A stretch of DNA of 64,000 bases from Ischnura elegans (GCF_921293095.1 NC_060246.1:15642001-15706000); one strand, 5' to 3'; numbered from the stretch's first letter, positions 1-11,980 are shown. The notes: generated by a model from the sequence alone, not told the origin. Translations and numbers: made by a program.

Positions 1-69
1 GAAATGTTTCCTCGTCCATCTCCTCCTTCTTCATGGAATCTCACTCCAAGACAACAGTCTCAGTCCAAG
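1..69 (+). CDS. exon of the Ser/Pro-rich gene (left edge cut by window)
   Basis: The frame starting at base 1 is open for 23 codons and ends exactly at a good donor, CCAAG|GTAATG. The residues are Pro, Ser and Gln-rich, like the next exon. The true exon start may lie outside the window, and the frame is inferred from compatibility with the phase-0 acceptor at 1887. Confidence 0.6.
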
Positions 70-3000
70 GTAATGGACATTTTTCTGCTTTTCATTTCTG
101 CCCTGTGAAGATAACAATCATTATGGAGGTACCCAGTATACATACCTCCAAGTTTTTACATACACGTGTATTTGTTCCTATGGAAATTTTTTTATTCTAA
201 ATATATATTTATTGTTCAGCTGGTCATGTGACGTAGCAATAGGGTGGTTTCCTGTTATTTTTTTATTGCCTGAATCGAAAGATTACTCCTGGAGTACGTA
301 TTTCACGCTTTTAGATTTTTTAATGACGATATCTATTTTTCGCGATTAAATGAAAAGTGAAAAATTTCAAGTGCGCGAAAACGCGACGGCTAAGTAGGAA
401 TGATGGGAAAAAGTCTGTGTGACGCATTTCTGGTTCCCCTTTCTCCTTGTGAGGTGACCTTGGGGCGAAGCTTGAGCCCTGATAGGACGCAGACTGCTAG
501 CAGGTAGCAGAGTACCATGCTAGCTGGTAGCGCTTGGCTTAAATAAGGATTATTAATACCTTATCAAACCAAGAAAACTTTCCGACCTTAGCCAGTTTTA
601 ATAGGTGATTATTAAGACATGTTTCCCTGAGCTCTGTGCCCCATGCATGCATTGGTAATCGCAGACGATGTATAACTCCCATCTACTCGTATAGAAATTA
701 GGTCCCTGTGACGTCACGTGGAGTGGAATCGCATTGGTGCCAATCTGGCCTTTTTCAAATGAGGATAAAATTGACCATTGCCATTCGTCTAAACTGAGAT
801 TTCTAAAACCAAATAATTTGTATATTATGAATATACTAATGGTGGGTAAGGAATCGCAATCAATACATTTCGTTTCTTTCATGAAGGAAACTACCCTGTT
901 ATCTATATAAGATTAGAAGCATTGCTAATATGAGGCAGCTGAGTGATATGCAATCCAAATTGGACGTATTCGATGATACTGGGTTCATAAGAAGGTCATA
1001 AAATTAGAAGATAAATTTTGTTTGCGTGGTGACGTCTTGTTTGAGAAGAAATGACAATTAAATCTGTCAGGCAATTAAAGATTCTCTTAAAATTACTCAA
1101 TACAAATTGCTAAATAGAATATAACTTAATCTACTCTAGAAAATGGCTGAAATGGAAATAGATTTTGTAGACAAATCCATTATAACTACGACTATTTCAG
1201 TAGTAACCAACTGTAAGCTCTAAGAATTATGACAACGATGGCTATGATTTGTTTGATGAAGGGCATGGTTTTAAATGTATGTAAATAGACTACGTTTCTT
1301 AGGTATATGGCACCTGGGTACCAACTATAATTTCTGACTATATGTAGTCTCACTTCAAATTTTGCCCCTTGAAAGCAAAAGTCACAGTAAATTAAATATT
1401 TTTAAAATTCAACTCCTTTCTAAATGTCTCAGTGATCTAAAGGAATAAAGTAAACCTAATAATGCAGTCTTCAAATTCATAAATCTGTAGTTTTTTTATG
1501 CTTCTAGCCTTAGAAACTTGGAATTATGCTTTAATGGAGTATTAAAAGGTACACTATGGTCCCTGAGTAGCATTTTTACCCAGGCCAAATGGTCATAGAA
1601 AGAAAAAATTTCTCTCATAAACCATATTTCTTGCATGTATATAAATCCTATCGTGTGCACCTCAATCTGTTTTTTTTTAATGTTTATTAATTGTTGTGTC
1701 ATGGCTTTCCCTTTTCTTTTAAAATTATTTTGCACTAAGGTGACCTAAATTCTTTTGCCACACATGGTGTGACCTGAAGGAGACTGTGCTGCCGATAGAC
1801 TCTTAAAGAAACTCAACCTCATGTTTTTCTGCTGTCTGGGAATGCTCTCTTAAGAAATTAATGCTTTCAATTTTGATGATTTCCAGATGTCCCCTCTGTC
1901 ACCGGCAAATTCTGAGGGTTGGGTGACCCCCAACAGACTCACACTGAAGAGGACTCCATCTCCATCTAATCGACCCCTGAGCATTCCACCCCCTGGGCAA
2001 GGAGCCATCACATGTCAAGGACTAGTGAAGCAGAGGAAACCTCCACCTTCGGGCATGATTAGTTCCAATTCCTTACAGAAAGCAGGATCTCAGCCTAAGA
2101 TGCACTCCTCCCAGCATCCTGGCACCAATACACCAACACGAGGGAGCTTCAGGTATGCAACAATTCACATGAGAGAGTTTTACTGGTGTAGGAGGATACC
2201 TGTTGTAAGAAATTTTATCTTAGGCATTGGTTTCTGACTCAATAGCATACAGTAGGATCACCAAATCCTCGCAAACTGTGATGATGTGACGAATGATGCG
2301 AAATTTACTCGATTATGGAAAAATATATGCTTTGGCTCTTGCAAATGTGGCTCTTGTGCAAAATTTGTTGAATACATGTGATGGATTGAATGTGTGAATG
2401 ATTACAGGTAATTAAGCAGGTTTGTGAATGCTAACAAGAGTGGAGGGTCATCTATTGGAGAGGGTAACTTCCTTCCACTTCCTTCTTTTGTTTTTGTATC
2501 TAGCTCAAATTTTTATGAATCTATGAATGTGACACCGCCTGAATGCTCCAAAGAGATAACACTACCATCCACACCATTCTGTGCATCTTGAGTTTGTGGC
2601 CATGTACTACGGTGCATCACTGTTGCGGACCCCACATACTCTAGGCCTTCCCCCAGCCAACTTTTCTTTGTTCCCCAGAATCAAAAGTGCCCTGAAAGAA
2701 ACCCCGACAAGTGTGAGGAAAATTACCAGGGGTTACAAAATAATTATTTTAATATATCAATTTATTTCGCCTTATTTGTAATAATTATATCCTCATCTTT
2801 ATCTGTCTTCAGCATGTTTATGATAGTTTTTCACTATCATAGCCATCTTGTATTTTTGTGTCATAGCCATTTCTGGTGCAAACAGCTAGCCAGTAATGAT
2901 ATAATTGTTGTCAGTTCATTTGACCACTCACTCTGCAGTTACAATGGAAGTACATATGCATTTAATGTCCACAGTCTGCTCATGTCTGCACACTCTTTCT

Positions 3001-6000
3001 CCATCTACTGTTTGTTAATCTGCCTAAGAAAACTTTTATGAATTTACTATTGTAGTACCATTGACTTAGACTATGTCCCCTCCTATTTTCAGTTACTTCA
3101 TATTTCTGATATCTAATTCTTATTTATCTGCAGGGTTCACAGGAGCTACTCTTCCCAGCCTAGTACACCACTAACACCTATCCATTCTAACCTGAGTCTC
3201 CATTGCAGGTCAGTAAATTGTTCCTCATCTCAATAAATATGCAAAACATTTCATGATTTGATGTCCTATAATGGTAATTATTACTTTAGGTACTTATCAT
3301 TTTATGTAGATTTGCCTTTAGTAAAATATCCAGTCTTAACCGTCATACCCTTAAACATACTATTTCCGACTGAAAATTTTTCTTAAGCTACAATTATGTT
3401 ACTTCTCCCTTCATTTTGTATGTATTAACTGTCTTCTTTTCCAACCCTTCCCGCAATCTCTTTTTCCCTATTGCGGAGAGGTGTCAACTAGCCTGGGATT
3501 CAATGATAGCCACCCACAATATGGGATTATTATCCCAGAAGGACAGATCCAGTGGGGATCACACTCGAGTACACTGGGGATAGTGGGAAGATGAATGTCT
3601 GGTCAACAGGAAGGCCGTAGGGGTCAAATTTGACCCCTGAGCATTTTTTAATTGCTCACAATTTCTTATTTTTTTATCTGTTGAAATGAAATTTCGTGAC
3701 TTTTAATCTGTAATGACAAGATGTTAGCATGGTGAAGTTCATAAAAATCGGTTGAGCGGTTAAGTTTGAATTTTAACATTTGCCTTCGAGGCCCGAGGGG
3801 TCAAATTTGACCCCCTTGTTTTCAAGCAGTTTTCAGTTTTTTTTGTTTCTTGCATCATTGCTTTTGAGCTATAAATGTGTTTTTGTTCTGTTGAATGAAA
3901 TTTTGGAGAATGCTTAAATGAAAAAAAAATCTCTACTCCCTATGCCTTCCACGTCACAAGTGTCCACATTTTACTCCTTTACAACATCAACATGCGCTTG
4001 TTCCATCTCCTCTCTGATGTTTACTTGAAATATCAGTCTCTGTAGTATTTCATTGTACACTTGATTTTGATTGGGTTTTTTCATACTTTCAATTTGTACA
4101 TTCCTTGAATTTGAAGCTTACTCATTCGTTAAGTTGCGTCGTTTGATTTTGAAATCTGATAGCTTTTTTTGCCAAGCAGGCGGAGTGTTGATTGGCAAAA
4201 TTTGTTGATGTTGAGTTTGAGTAAATTTGAGACTTCACCTCTGTGTGGTGATGATGATTATATTTATTCTCATCATTTGCACTCATGTTTCTACTACCTA
4301 TCATTCAGTAAGTTTTTAATAAGGTAGCTGAAGATGAGCGCACTAGGAGGGCGGACTTGTAGGCAGCGAACTTTACTACCCTTGCCCGTGTTGTTAGCTA
4401 TGGCTTGGAAAGGATCGTATTAAGGAGCTTCTCGCTGCCTTACAGGGCATAAGTGAAAATGAATCGTGTTCTGGTCGTGGTTTAGGGGAATGTAGTGATC
4501 CAAGTAGCGATGCAGAACCTTTTTGCTGACAAATCATACCATCCCATCCCCCTAATCGGATTCATATGTCCCCGGTAGAAGGTTGGAAGACAGCAGTCCA
4601 CCCTCTCAGAAGAATACTGTTGAGCAAAGAAGGTTATTTGAAATAATATGACAATGTGAGGTAATGTACCCCAAAAACTTCTGGTTTATAATTATTTATT
4701 TTCCTGAAATCATTTTTCAGAAGCTCGAATCGTTCAGAAGGGCAAATTTTTCAGAAAAAATCATTTAACAGAAGCTCGAATGAAACTTGGAGCTAAAAAT
4801 TGGTCTGTCAAATGCTTTTTTGGGAATTTTCTATCTTATAGGAGTCCTCGGGGACAAATCTCTTCCTCTAAAATCATTGTGCTCAGTAAGGTGGGGTTTG
4901 CCCTACTAAAAACTACTGAGCAAGCAAACCTGCTATTCTATTTGGGTTGTCATCTCTGCTATGGCATCCTGAGTTGCATTCCCCATCCTAAATTGTTTGT
5001 CACTCAAGTAATCGTTAGCTCTCAGTTAAAGTCATTGATTTATAATAGGTTGGTTTCCTATTATTTTTTATTGCCTAAATCGAAAGATTATTACTCCTGG
5101 AGTACGCATTTCACGCTCTTAGATTTTCGAGCGACGATATCTATTAAACGAAAAGTGAAAATTTTCAAGCGCGCGAAAATGCGACAGCTAAGTGGGAATG
5201 GTGGGAAAAAGTAGCAGGTAGCTGAGGACCCTGCTAGCTGGTAGAGCTTGGCTTAAACATGGATTATTACTACCTTATGAAACGAAGGAAACTTTCTGAC
5301 CTTAGACAATTTTAATAAGTGATTATTAAGAGATGTTTCCCTGAGCTCTGTGACTCATGCATGCATTGATAATCTCAGACGATGTAAAACTCCTATCCTC
5401 TTGTGTAGAAACTAGGTCCCTGTGACGTCACGTGGAGTGGAATCGCATGGGCGCCAATCTGGCCGTTTTCAAATGAGGTTAAAATTGACCGTTGCCATTC
5501 GTCTAAACTGGGATTTCTAAAACCAAATAATTTGTATATTATGAATATACTAATGGTGGGTAAGGAATAGCAATCAATACATTTCGTTTTCTTTGATGAA
5601 GGTAACTACCCTATTATTGGGACAGTGTTTACTGAATGTGAGATTGATGTCATGATCTTACATTACCAGCACCAACCCTCTTTTGGACTGGGGTTGAAAC
5701 CTGTTTCTACGAAATCCTCCAACTCTTTACCTTTTTACCCATTAGATCTCAAGGACAAGTAAAAAAGAAACTGGCCTTATTTAGTCCTGATTTTGGTTAC
5801 TTATACATCATGTAATAGAAAATAGAAAATGCCTTATGTACTTAACATGTTATTCCTGCCACATAAACAGTCGTATAAAATACAGTTACAAGCTGTTAAG
5901 AGTTGCATTTGCTGATGTTTGGTTCATAGTTAGGACTCTATCCAGTTATCCAAAGTTCAGTAATGGCCAATTGTGCTGCAGCCTGTGGTGTAGCCAGGGG

Positions 6001-8878
6001 AAGGTTATGGGGGATCCAAACTCTCCCCCGAAATATAAAAACATGATTACCTTCCTTCATAAAAGATATAATATTGAAAAATGATGAATTTACGAAATAT
6101 TCTTCAACAAATGAATTTTTTTTATTATGAAAAGTGTTAAAATTAGTTTTTGAAAATTAAATGTAAGATTTTTTTGTGAATATTCATTTAATCCTCATGC
6201 TCAAGTTGATATTTGATGTGGTGATAGTTTTGCTTGACTCACCTGCCTAATATATCTCTCCATGCGAAAGTGCTCTAGACATGATCATGAGTGAAATACC
6301 AAGCATATTGACTGAGAAGGATGTCAGCGATAGTGAATTTAGGAAATTGAATTTGTAACTTTATTGGAATGTTGTAACGGTTGTTCACGCGAGATTTGAA
6401 GAAGTATGTGATCAAACGCAATGCATTTTTGACACTATTTAACTGTATTAAATAAGAAGTATTTGTCCCATAAAAAATTATAAATGGAAGTGGAATGAGG
6501 AGTTGAGTGGGAAAGAGCTTAAAAGTCCTCAATTTGAGAATAGTGCACTGGCATTATGCAAAAGTTTCAAGTTACCTGAGAATAAATGATTTTTTTTGAA
6601 GAGTCTCTCCCATTCCCCTTCTCACCAGCAGAACTATTTTTATGCAGCCACCTTCCTGCTCCACAGTTTTTGAATCAGGCTGCTAGCATGTCATTGATTA
6701 TGTTCTTTAGTGGTGAGCAATAACTTCGCAGAGTAAGTGTCTTACTGTGATAGAATTTATAAGTCCAAGAGCAGAGAATTTCGGAATTATATCATTTTTT
6801 AAGCACGGTATGTGGCACAAGTGCTATTTATCCTCAGAACGAGAGTTCATCCTTTGAAGTGTATCGGCAGCATGGTCATCTTTCATCCAATAACAAAATT
6901 TTCATGGTAGACATAAAAAAATCACCTATCCTAGCATCCGCCGCAATCATAGGCGGATCTTGGGGGGGCATGGGGGCATGTGCCCCCTCCAGAACCTTAA
7001 AAAATGTGCAATATTTTTAATACGGTCCCATTATCATTCGTTTTTTTTTGTATTATGAGATAAAAGTATTGAGAAATAACTTGAAAGTGTAAAGAACTGA
7101 AGTGTGGTAAACATAATAAAAGTATTATTGAAAAATGGAAAACCAAGGATTTAAGAAGAAAAAAATATCGTCAGTTCATCCTGGAGTATAGACTACACCC
7201 AATTCCTATTTGTATCAACGGCTGCATTAACCTTCAATTATAGTGTGCGTATTAGGATAGTGAAAATAAGCTTCTTGTGGGCGAGGAAACTCAAGTTCTA
7301 TCAACCGTAACTGGAGCTTATTTTCTGCTCAATGCTCTATACTTATTCACTGGTCAATGAGCCTTTTTACTCTATTGTTGGTAGTGCACTGGAGAATCAT
7401 TAAGCAACTCGTCAGTGAGACTCAGCTGTAGTTTCGGCTGAACGCTACCATTGGAAAGTCCCAAACTCTATGACCCTTTTCCCTTCCTCCCCTACCTTCC
7501 TGAGTCAAGGGAGCAATTGAATAGCTGAATCCATCAATAATATGTAGTATGTATTGCTTGACTTGAAGCAATTAGTTTCTTATTTTTTGTGAAAGTTTTA
7601 CCTCCAAGTCATTCCACGTGCATTTTGCACACCACCCAACCCAAGCCTATCTAATTTATTTCAAGTTTGGCATTTTAAGTGATCCGTGTTAGTTATGAAA
7701 AAATACACTCTGCAAAATGTTCTTATTTATAATTACAATTATCTTATGGCCTAGCATGATAAGATGGTCAAGTCACTCCCAAAGGAGATTGTAAGCAGAC
7801 CTCTATCACCATGATAAGCATGTAAGATTTATAGATATATACCAATTATTAGCAGTATACGTGAATACCTGACCTGTTGAGGGCCAATTGAAAGTCAAAC
7901 AGATATTTGTAAGTGTTTCCATGGCAAGTTAATATTGAAATAATTTTAAAACAGACACGTAGACCCTCAAATGGCACATCCAATTATGCATGCATTCATA
8001 AATTTTATACATACAATGAGATCGTTCATGTGGATCCCAAAGTCTGAATTTAATAAAAGATTGGATAAATGAATGGGAGAAAAGTTATGGCGCAAAAAAA
8101 GTCTTCCTCATTCAGCCATTTTCTCCCAACTTTAAAATAAAAAAATGCAAAATTTGCCACCCACTTTTCTTGAGTTACAGGCATCATTTAAGTTCAGTGT
8201 TATTAAGTCGTTTAAAGAGACCTGATTCTTGACAGAAAGAATTGTGCATTAGAGTGTTTATGAAACAAATTAAGTGAGATGCGTGCACAAGGCGGAGAAG
8301 TAGCGGAGAAGTGGTGAGCTATTCGGCCTTCCAGCCGTGTGGTCTCCCTCCATTCTGCCGACGTTTTGGAACACGAGTCAGGTTCCATCCTCAGGGCTAA
8401 GGATGAGATGGAACAATTATTATTTTTTTTTATTAGCCCTGAGGATGGAACCCAACTCGTGTTCTGAAACGTCGGCTGAATGGAGGGAGAGCATCCGGCT
8501 GGAAGCCCGAAATAGCCTTTTTCGATTATATTCACCGTGAAAGCATCAGATTTTACTAAGTGGTGAGCTGTTCGGGAACTAAATATTTTTTGCTGTGATA
8601 TTTTTTCCTAATTTACTAAAGATGGTGAGAAATAATTGTTAGCCAGACCTTACATAATTTAATCTGCCCTCATCTTGAAATTTATTTTTAATTTTACAAT
8701 GAAGAATAACGATTTAGTTATCTACAGTCAAACAGTATTTACAAATTTTTATGCTTGCAGGGATTCCCAAAATGTAACTCCATCTCCACGGATATCATCA
8801 TATAATATTGCAAGAGGTTCTACCCCAATTCCATCTAGCAGCCTTCTATCTAATCTTAAGTTAACTTCTCCTGTGTAA
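1..8878 (+). CDS. Ser/Pro-rich protein of unknown function, last four coding exons (gene 5' end outside window)
   Basis: Four exons splice in frame: 1-69, 1887-2152, 3134-3208 and 8761-8878. Donors are AAG|GTAATG, TTCAG|GTATGC and TGCAG|GTCAGT; acceptors are TTTCCAG, ATCTGCAG and GCTTGCAG. Intron phases are 0, 2 and 2, and no stop occurs until TAA at 8876-8878. The 175 visible residues are rich in Ser, Pro and Thr with scattered Arg and Lys, and repeat short motifs such as RTPSPS, TPTRG, STPLTPI and TPSPR, which look like proline-directed kinase sites. There is no globular domain, membrane segment or cysteine pattern, so this is probably a disordered C-terminal tail of a cytoskeletal or signalling protein. 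I do not recognise the family. The exon structure is strong evidence for a real gene; the function is unknown. The large last intron (3209-8760) holds a MITE, a pair of palindromes and a Penelope-like inverted repeat. Confidence 0.8.
239..899 (+). mobile_element. MITE family M, copy 1 (TIR element about 660 bp)
   Basis: The element starts ATAGGGTGGTTTCCT and ends with the imperfect reverse complement AGGAAACTACCCTGT. The interior is shared with the copies at 5045, 22011, 27262 and 58930. It has no coding capacity; short reading frames in it are chance. It carries a full CRE palindrome TGACGTCA at 709-716 overlapping an E-box CACGTG at 715-720. It sits in an intron of the Ser/Pro-rich gene. 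The superfamily is unassigned because no consistent target duplication is visible. Confidence 0.85.
900..1886 (+). other. rest of intron, no recognised feature
   Basis: AT-rich intronic sequence between MITE copy 1 and the acceptor TTTCCAG. I see no conserved reading frame, RNA gene or repeat. Confidence 0.5.
1887..2152 (+). CDS. exon of the Ser/Pro-rich gene
   Basis: The acceptor TTTCCAG directly precedes ATGTCCCCTCT, and the donor is GCTTCAG|GTATGC. The exon gives 88 codons plus two bases, rich in Pro, Ser and Thr with basic residues (for example LKRTPSPSNRP and KQRKPPPSG). The ATG at the exon start could serve as an internal initiator, but the preceding open frame suggests it is an internal Met. 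Confidence 0.8.
2153..3133 (+). other. intron of the Ser/Pro-rich gene
   Basis: About 1 kb of AT-rich sequence between GT at 2153 and CAG at 3131-3133. The short open frames here (for example 2581-2781 and 2814-3041) show no domain and no splice support, so I see no feature. Confidence 0.6.
3134..3208 (+). CDS. small 75-nt exon of the Ser/Pro-rich gene
   Basis: This is a symmetric exon with phase 2 on both sides, between TATCTGCAG and TTGCAG|GTCAGT. It encodes about 25 residues with a repeated Ser/Pro pattern (SQPSTPLTPI). Because it is symmetric, skipping it would keep the frame, so it is a candidate for alternative splicing. Confidence 0.75.
3470..4560. repeat. unclassified DNA-transposon debris with two 18-bp palindromes
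   Basis: The perfect palindrome GGGGTCAAATTTGACCCC occurs at 3620-3637 and again at 3797-3814. Paired short palindromes of this style are common near the ends of piggyBac-like elements, and the confirmed piggyBac at 51.8 kb has an analogous motif. I found no TTAA-bounded termini here. A fragment near 4400-4530 could be decayed coding sequence. Confidence 0.35.
5045..5614 (+). mobile_element. MITE family M, copy 2
   Basis: It begins ATAGGTTGGTTTCCTA and ends GGTAACTACCCTAT. It is shorter than copy 1 because roughly 90 bp are missing after the GGGAAAAAGT segment. The CRE palindrome TGACGTCA at 5423-5430 and the E-box CACGTG at 5429-5434 are intact. It has the same orientation as the other copies. 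Confidence 0.85.
5615..8315 (+). other. remainder of the large last intron, with MITE fragments
   Basis: Mostly non-coding. A fragment near 5985-6060 (TGTAGCCAGGGGAAGG) matches the end of the MITE at 41.5 kb. A fragment near 6950-7050 (GGCGGATCTTGGGGGG, then ATGTGCCCCC) matches the short MITE at 34.33 kb. I see no gene. Confidence 0.5.
8316..8517. repeat. inverted repeat with Penelope-like/hammerhead-like terminal motif
   Basis: Arms 8324-8399 and 8434-8509 (76 nt each, with several mismatches) surround a 34-nt loop. Each arm, read outward, has CCTGAGGATGGAACC, then CTCGTGTTC, then AAACGTCGGC. The order CTGAnGA...GAAACGTCGGC resembles the degenerate hammerhead-ribozyme core found in terminal repeats of Penelope-like elements. 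The right arm has GAAAC exactly; the left arm has AAAAC. A Penelope-like remnant lies 1.3 kb downstream. The structure is seen directly; assignment to Penelope is inference. Confidence 0.55.
8761..8878 (+). CDS. terminal coding exon of the Ser/Pro-rich gene
   Basis: The acceptor is a strong polypyrimidine-TTGCAG. The phase-2 join continues as R-DSQNVTPSPR and the exon ends in LKLTSPV followed by TAA. The Ser/Pro bias matches the upstream exons, which supports this as the real last exon despite the 5.5-kb intron. Confidence 0.75.
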
Positions 8879-9082
8879 TCCTCAAGAGTTGCTTTGAGTG
8901 ATTGATTTGTTATGATGATGATGTGGATGAAAAGTTCTCCAGAAGAAGCATTCAATAATTTTTATTGTTTTAAAATATTTTATGTATGGTAAAGTGATCA
9001 ATTGCTCTGGTCAAGTACAAAAAACTCAATCTCTTGGGTTTGTATTTAAGATGATGGAATTATCAATTTTTAATGATTAACT

Positions 9083-9421
9083 AATAAATGTTTTCATTAA
9101 CGAATATAATGCATGGAAATTTTTCTGATGGAGACTGGATTCTTATTTAAATTCATATAATGGTTGGAAAAAGTAGAATGACCTAAATATGGCCCCTGAG
9201 TTACTCTAAAAGGCAAGTGAATAAATTCCTTAGGCTCTTCCATTTTGATTCACCTTTTTTTTAGGTTGTCTTGTCATAACATACTACATCACTAAAATAT
9301 CCTTTCGAGGAAGTTTTGGCCTGTAAATACAGAAGCTAAATTTTAGTGGATTGTGGTTTTTGCCTGACTTTTACGTTTATTCCAGTTAATTCTTTACTGT
9401 GTTAGCTTCTGCAAAAATAAA
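9083..9421 (+). terminator. polyadenylation signals of the Ser/Pro-rich gene
   Basis: AATAAA occurs at 9083-9088, 9220-9225 and about 9416-9421, 200-540 bases after the stop codon. The most proximal is the simplest choice. The 3' UTR would be AT-rich and repeat-free. Confidence 0.45.
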
Positions 9422-9712
9422 ATAGTGCCAAGAAGATGCAATAACAATCACATCAACTTTTTATGATATCTTTGATATCATTATTTAGCAACTGTTAAAA
9501 ATAATGAGATTACATATATACATTCTAAATTGTGGGGTTCAGTGTGCTGTGCCATGTCGGATACGATTCTAGATCTGATAGGTGTACAGAACTCTAATAT
9601 ACATTTTTGTAGATTTGCAAACAATGTATGAAAACACCTATGTAGTTGTAAATCAATAGGTATCCCCCTCAAGAAAATACCAAACTGTTACATTTGAAGT
9701 TTTGCTGTACAT

Positions 9713-10267
9713 ATATCACACAATTACTTATACTGCTTATTTTTTACAGAGTGCGACCCGGGTTTCAATGAATTATCATCATCTTGAGGCGCAAATTATG
9801 ATTTGTTTATCATATTATTGTTACCTAGTTACTTGATGAATTTTAAAACGGATGCCAGAAAGGGGAAAAGGATGGGTAGACATATTCATTTATAAGAATA
9901 CTGTCCTGACTGTCAATAATTTTTTTTATTATTTCTAACTGCTCCCTAGAGTCCAATTCACGGCGGTCATTGCAAAATTTTAAAATATTCATTTTAAAAT
10001 CGCTCCTATGGCAGTTGCATATTAAGTGTTTAGCAAAATTACTTTTTTCATCTTTGTTATATTTGTAAGCATGTAAATGTTCTTTCTTCCTGATTTCAAA
10101 ACTTCTTCCTGTTTGTCCCATGCATACACCATTGCAATCGCTGCATTTCAATAAATGTACTCCACATCTAACCAATTGGTCTATCTAATCCTTACATTTA
10201 ACAATCAGTCTCCTTAGAGTGGCCGCGCTCTGTAAAAAATAAAATGGTATAAGTAATTGTGTGATAT
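9713..10267 (-). mobile_element. Penelope-like element remnant with flanking inverted repeats
   Basis: Arms 9713-9758 and 10221-10267 are inverted copies of about 46 nt containing ACTTATAC and CTCTGTAAAAAATAA. On the minus strand, downstream of the GIY-YIG reading frame, lies CTCAAGATGATGATAA, then GAAACCCGGGTCGC. This resembles the conserved terminal motif (degenerate hammerhead core) of Penelope-like elements. The reverse transcriptase part is missing, so only the 3' part of the element remains. Confidence 0.6.
9843..10175 (-). pseudogene. GIY-YIG endonuclease domain of a Penelope-like element
   Basis: An open minus-strand frame of 110 codons contains HLLKCSDCNGVCMGQTGRSF, a charged stretch ending in KEH, and SNFAKHL. 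This is the typical C-terminal GIY-YIG endonuclease layout of Penelope-like retroelements: a Cys-rich entry, the GQTGR core, a conserved Arg/His region and an NFAxHL segment. In intact elements this domain nicks target DNA for insertion. The usual YIG tripeptide is CMG here, so activity is doubtful. The N-terminal reverse transcriptase is absent, so this is a broken copy, not a host gene. Confidence 0.7.
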
Positions 10268-11979
10268 CCTGGAAAACTTATAATGGAATACCACAAACTA
10301 AATCAAGAGTTCGTGAATTTTGTTATATTAGACTTTCGAGTTCACCAAAGAAGGGGTTTACAACTGCGTTTGAACTCCATTATTTAAAGCGCCACTGTCA
10401 AGCAGAGTTTAATGGTCTTTTTCTACTAATGTATCAAACAGGAAGTCAGTCGTTTTTGACTTTTCAGAGAATTTTCAAGAGTTCAACACTTTCAAACGTG
10501 TGATGGTAAAGTGTATCCGAGTATCTACAGTTCCTTTCATGTATTGTATTTTGATCTCCATCTTTAGACAATAAATTCAATAGAAAAATGGCAAGGATTT
10601 TTATGTAAAATTGATTATCAGTAACATATTACATTTACAATGTTGATTTTGGCCCAGAGTCAGGTCAACATTGGCTCTTGGCGGTTATAAGTTGGCCCGA
10701 TGTCGGCCGCCAACATCGGACCAAGGTTGGAATGATAATGTGTGCCGGTGGAAAACCGACGTCGGCAGCAAACGTCGGCCCAACATCGGCACAATTTTGG
10801 CTCTTGAAAGGGCTGGCGACGAACGCTGTTGTACCAGGGAGTATGTGCGTGCGACCAGCACTTCAACCTTTTCAAAGGTCACGATATTTCAAAGGTCACT
10901 TCGATTGATTAACAATATTTTTCGTTGTCGAGACATTAACTATGACGACTTTTTCATAATGATCCCGGAAGTCGCGGGTTCGTTCCCCGACCGCCCCCTT
11001 CTTCTTCCGCGTGCTGCCTGCTCGCAAATTGGTTTTGAAAACTTTTGGGCCCGGGATCGGGGTCTCTCCCTTCGAGGGGGATAATTGGGGGATGGGAAGC
11101 CGTGCAGTGCACCTCCCGTAAGGCTTCCGCCTCCCGAAACGGTGTCGACGCCTCCTATCCCCCCCTCTCCCACAATGAGCCCAATGGCCGCCTGACGAGC
11201 CGAGAGCGAGTTGTTATTGGCGCAGAAATGCGATTGCACCGAGGGACAAGCATGAGGCAAACTCGGAGGAAATAAATACATGTGTGCTTGAGCGGCGCGC
11301 ATTGTCGGCTTCTGCGCATAAGGCCAAGACTGAAATGGCAAAAACTCCCAGGTCTTTTGATGGATCTGACGGGCCTGATTGGCCGACTATGACGAGAGTG
11401 TTTGTTTGTTCGTGTTGTTATTTCGGTAATAAATTATTTCAAATGAATTTTGAACTCGCGGGAAAGGAAAAATGTCAGTTTTCATAAAATCTATTTATAT
11501 TAGTACTAGTATTCCATTGATTTTTTCCATTTCCTTTAATTATACGGGATTTGGACTTCAATGTTGACCTTAGCCTTCATATGCGCTCTTGCACACATGA
11601 TGAGGCAAACGATCGTGTTTCTCGTTCTTCGCTCACTCTTGAATCGAATCGGTCGTCGCGAATCTTGAGCGCTGAATTCAATGCAGTGGAGAAACAGTCG
11701 TTGCACACCGTGCTTGGGGACAGGTAAAGGCAGTCCAGGACTTTCCGACATGGTCGTTTTACTTTTGGAAAATGTTACATATTTTGTTGGAAAAATGAAA
11801 TGTATTGGAAGAATGGTATAAAGCAGTGTACCATCCAAATTACATCTATGCTATGTGTACGAACAGATAATAATTTTTAAAGCTGCATGATTTCCCTTGT
11901 ATATATTTAAATGGATCGCAATGCTCTAGTTCCTCCACAAGATGACCAGATACGCAATCTCTTGTCTTTACTCCGGTAG
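10268..11979. other. intergenic, GC-rich block with short repeats, no gene supported
   Basis: At 10660-10800 short motifs of the type CCAACATCGG and CCGATGTTGG recur in both orientations, suggesting a small DNA element. From about 10950 to 11410 the sequence is rich in G+C and CpG. Several overlapping open frames in different phases there are a composition effect. It could be a promoter-type island, but no splice-supported exon is attached. Confidence 0.4.
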
Positions 11980-11980
11980 A

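Noticed and set aside
10940..11341. Overlapping long open frames on both strands in a GC-rich block
   Set aside because: Frames in several phases and both strands coincide with high G+C; there are no domains, no splice context and no codon signal.
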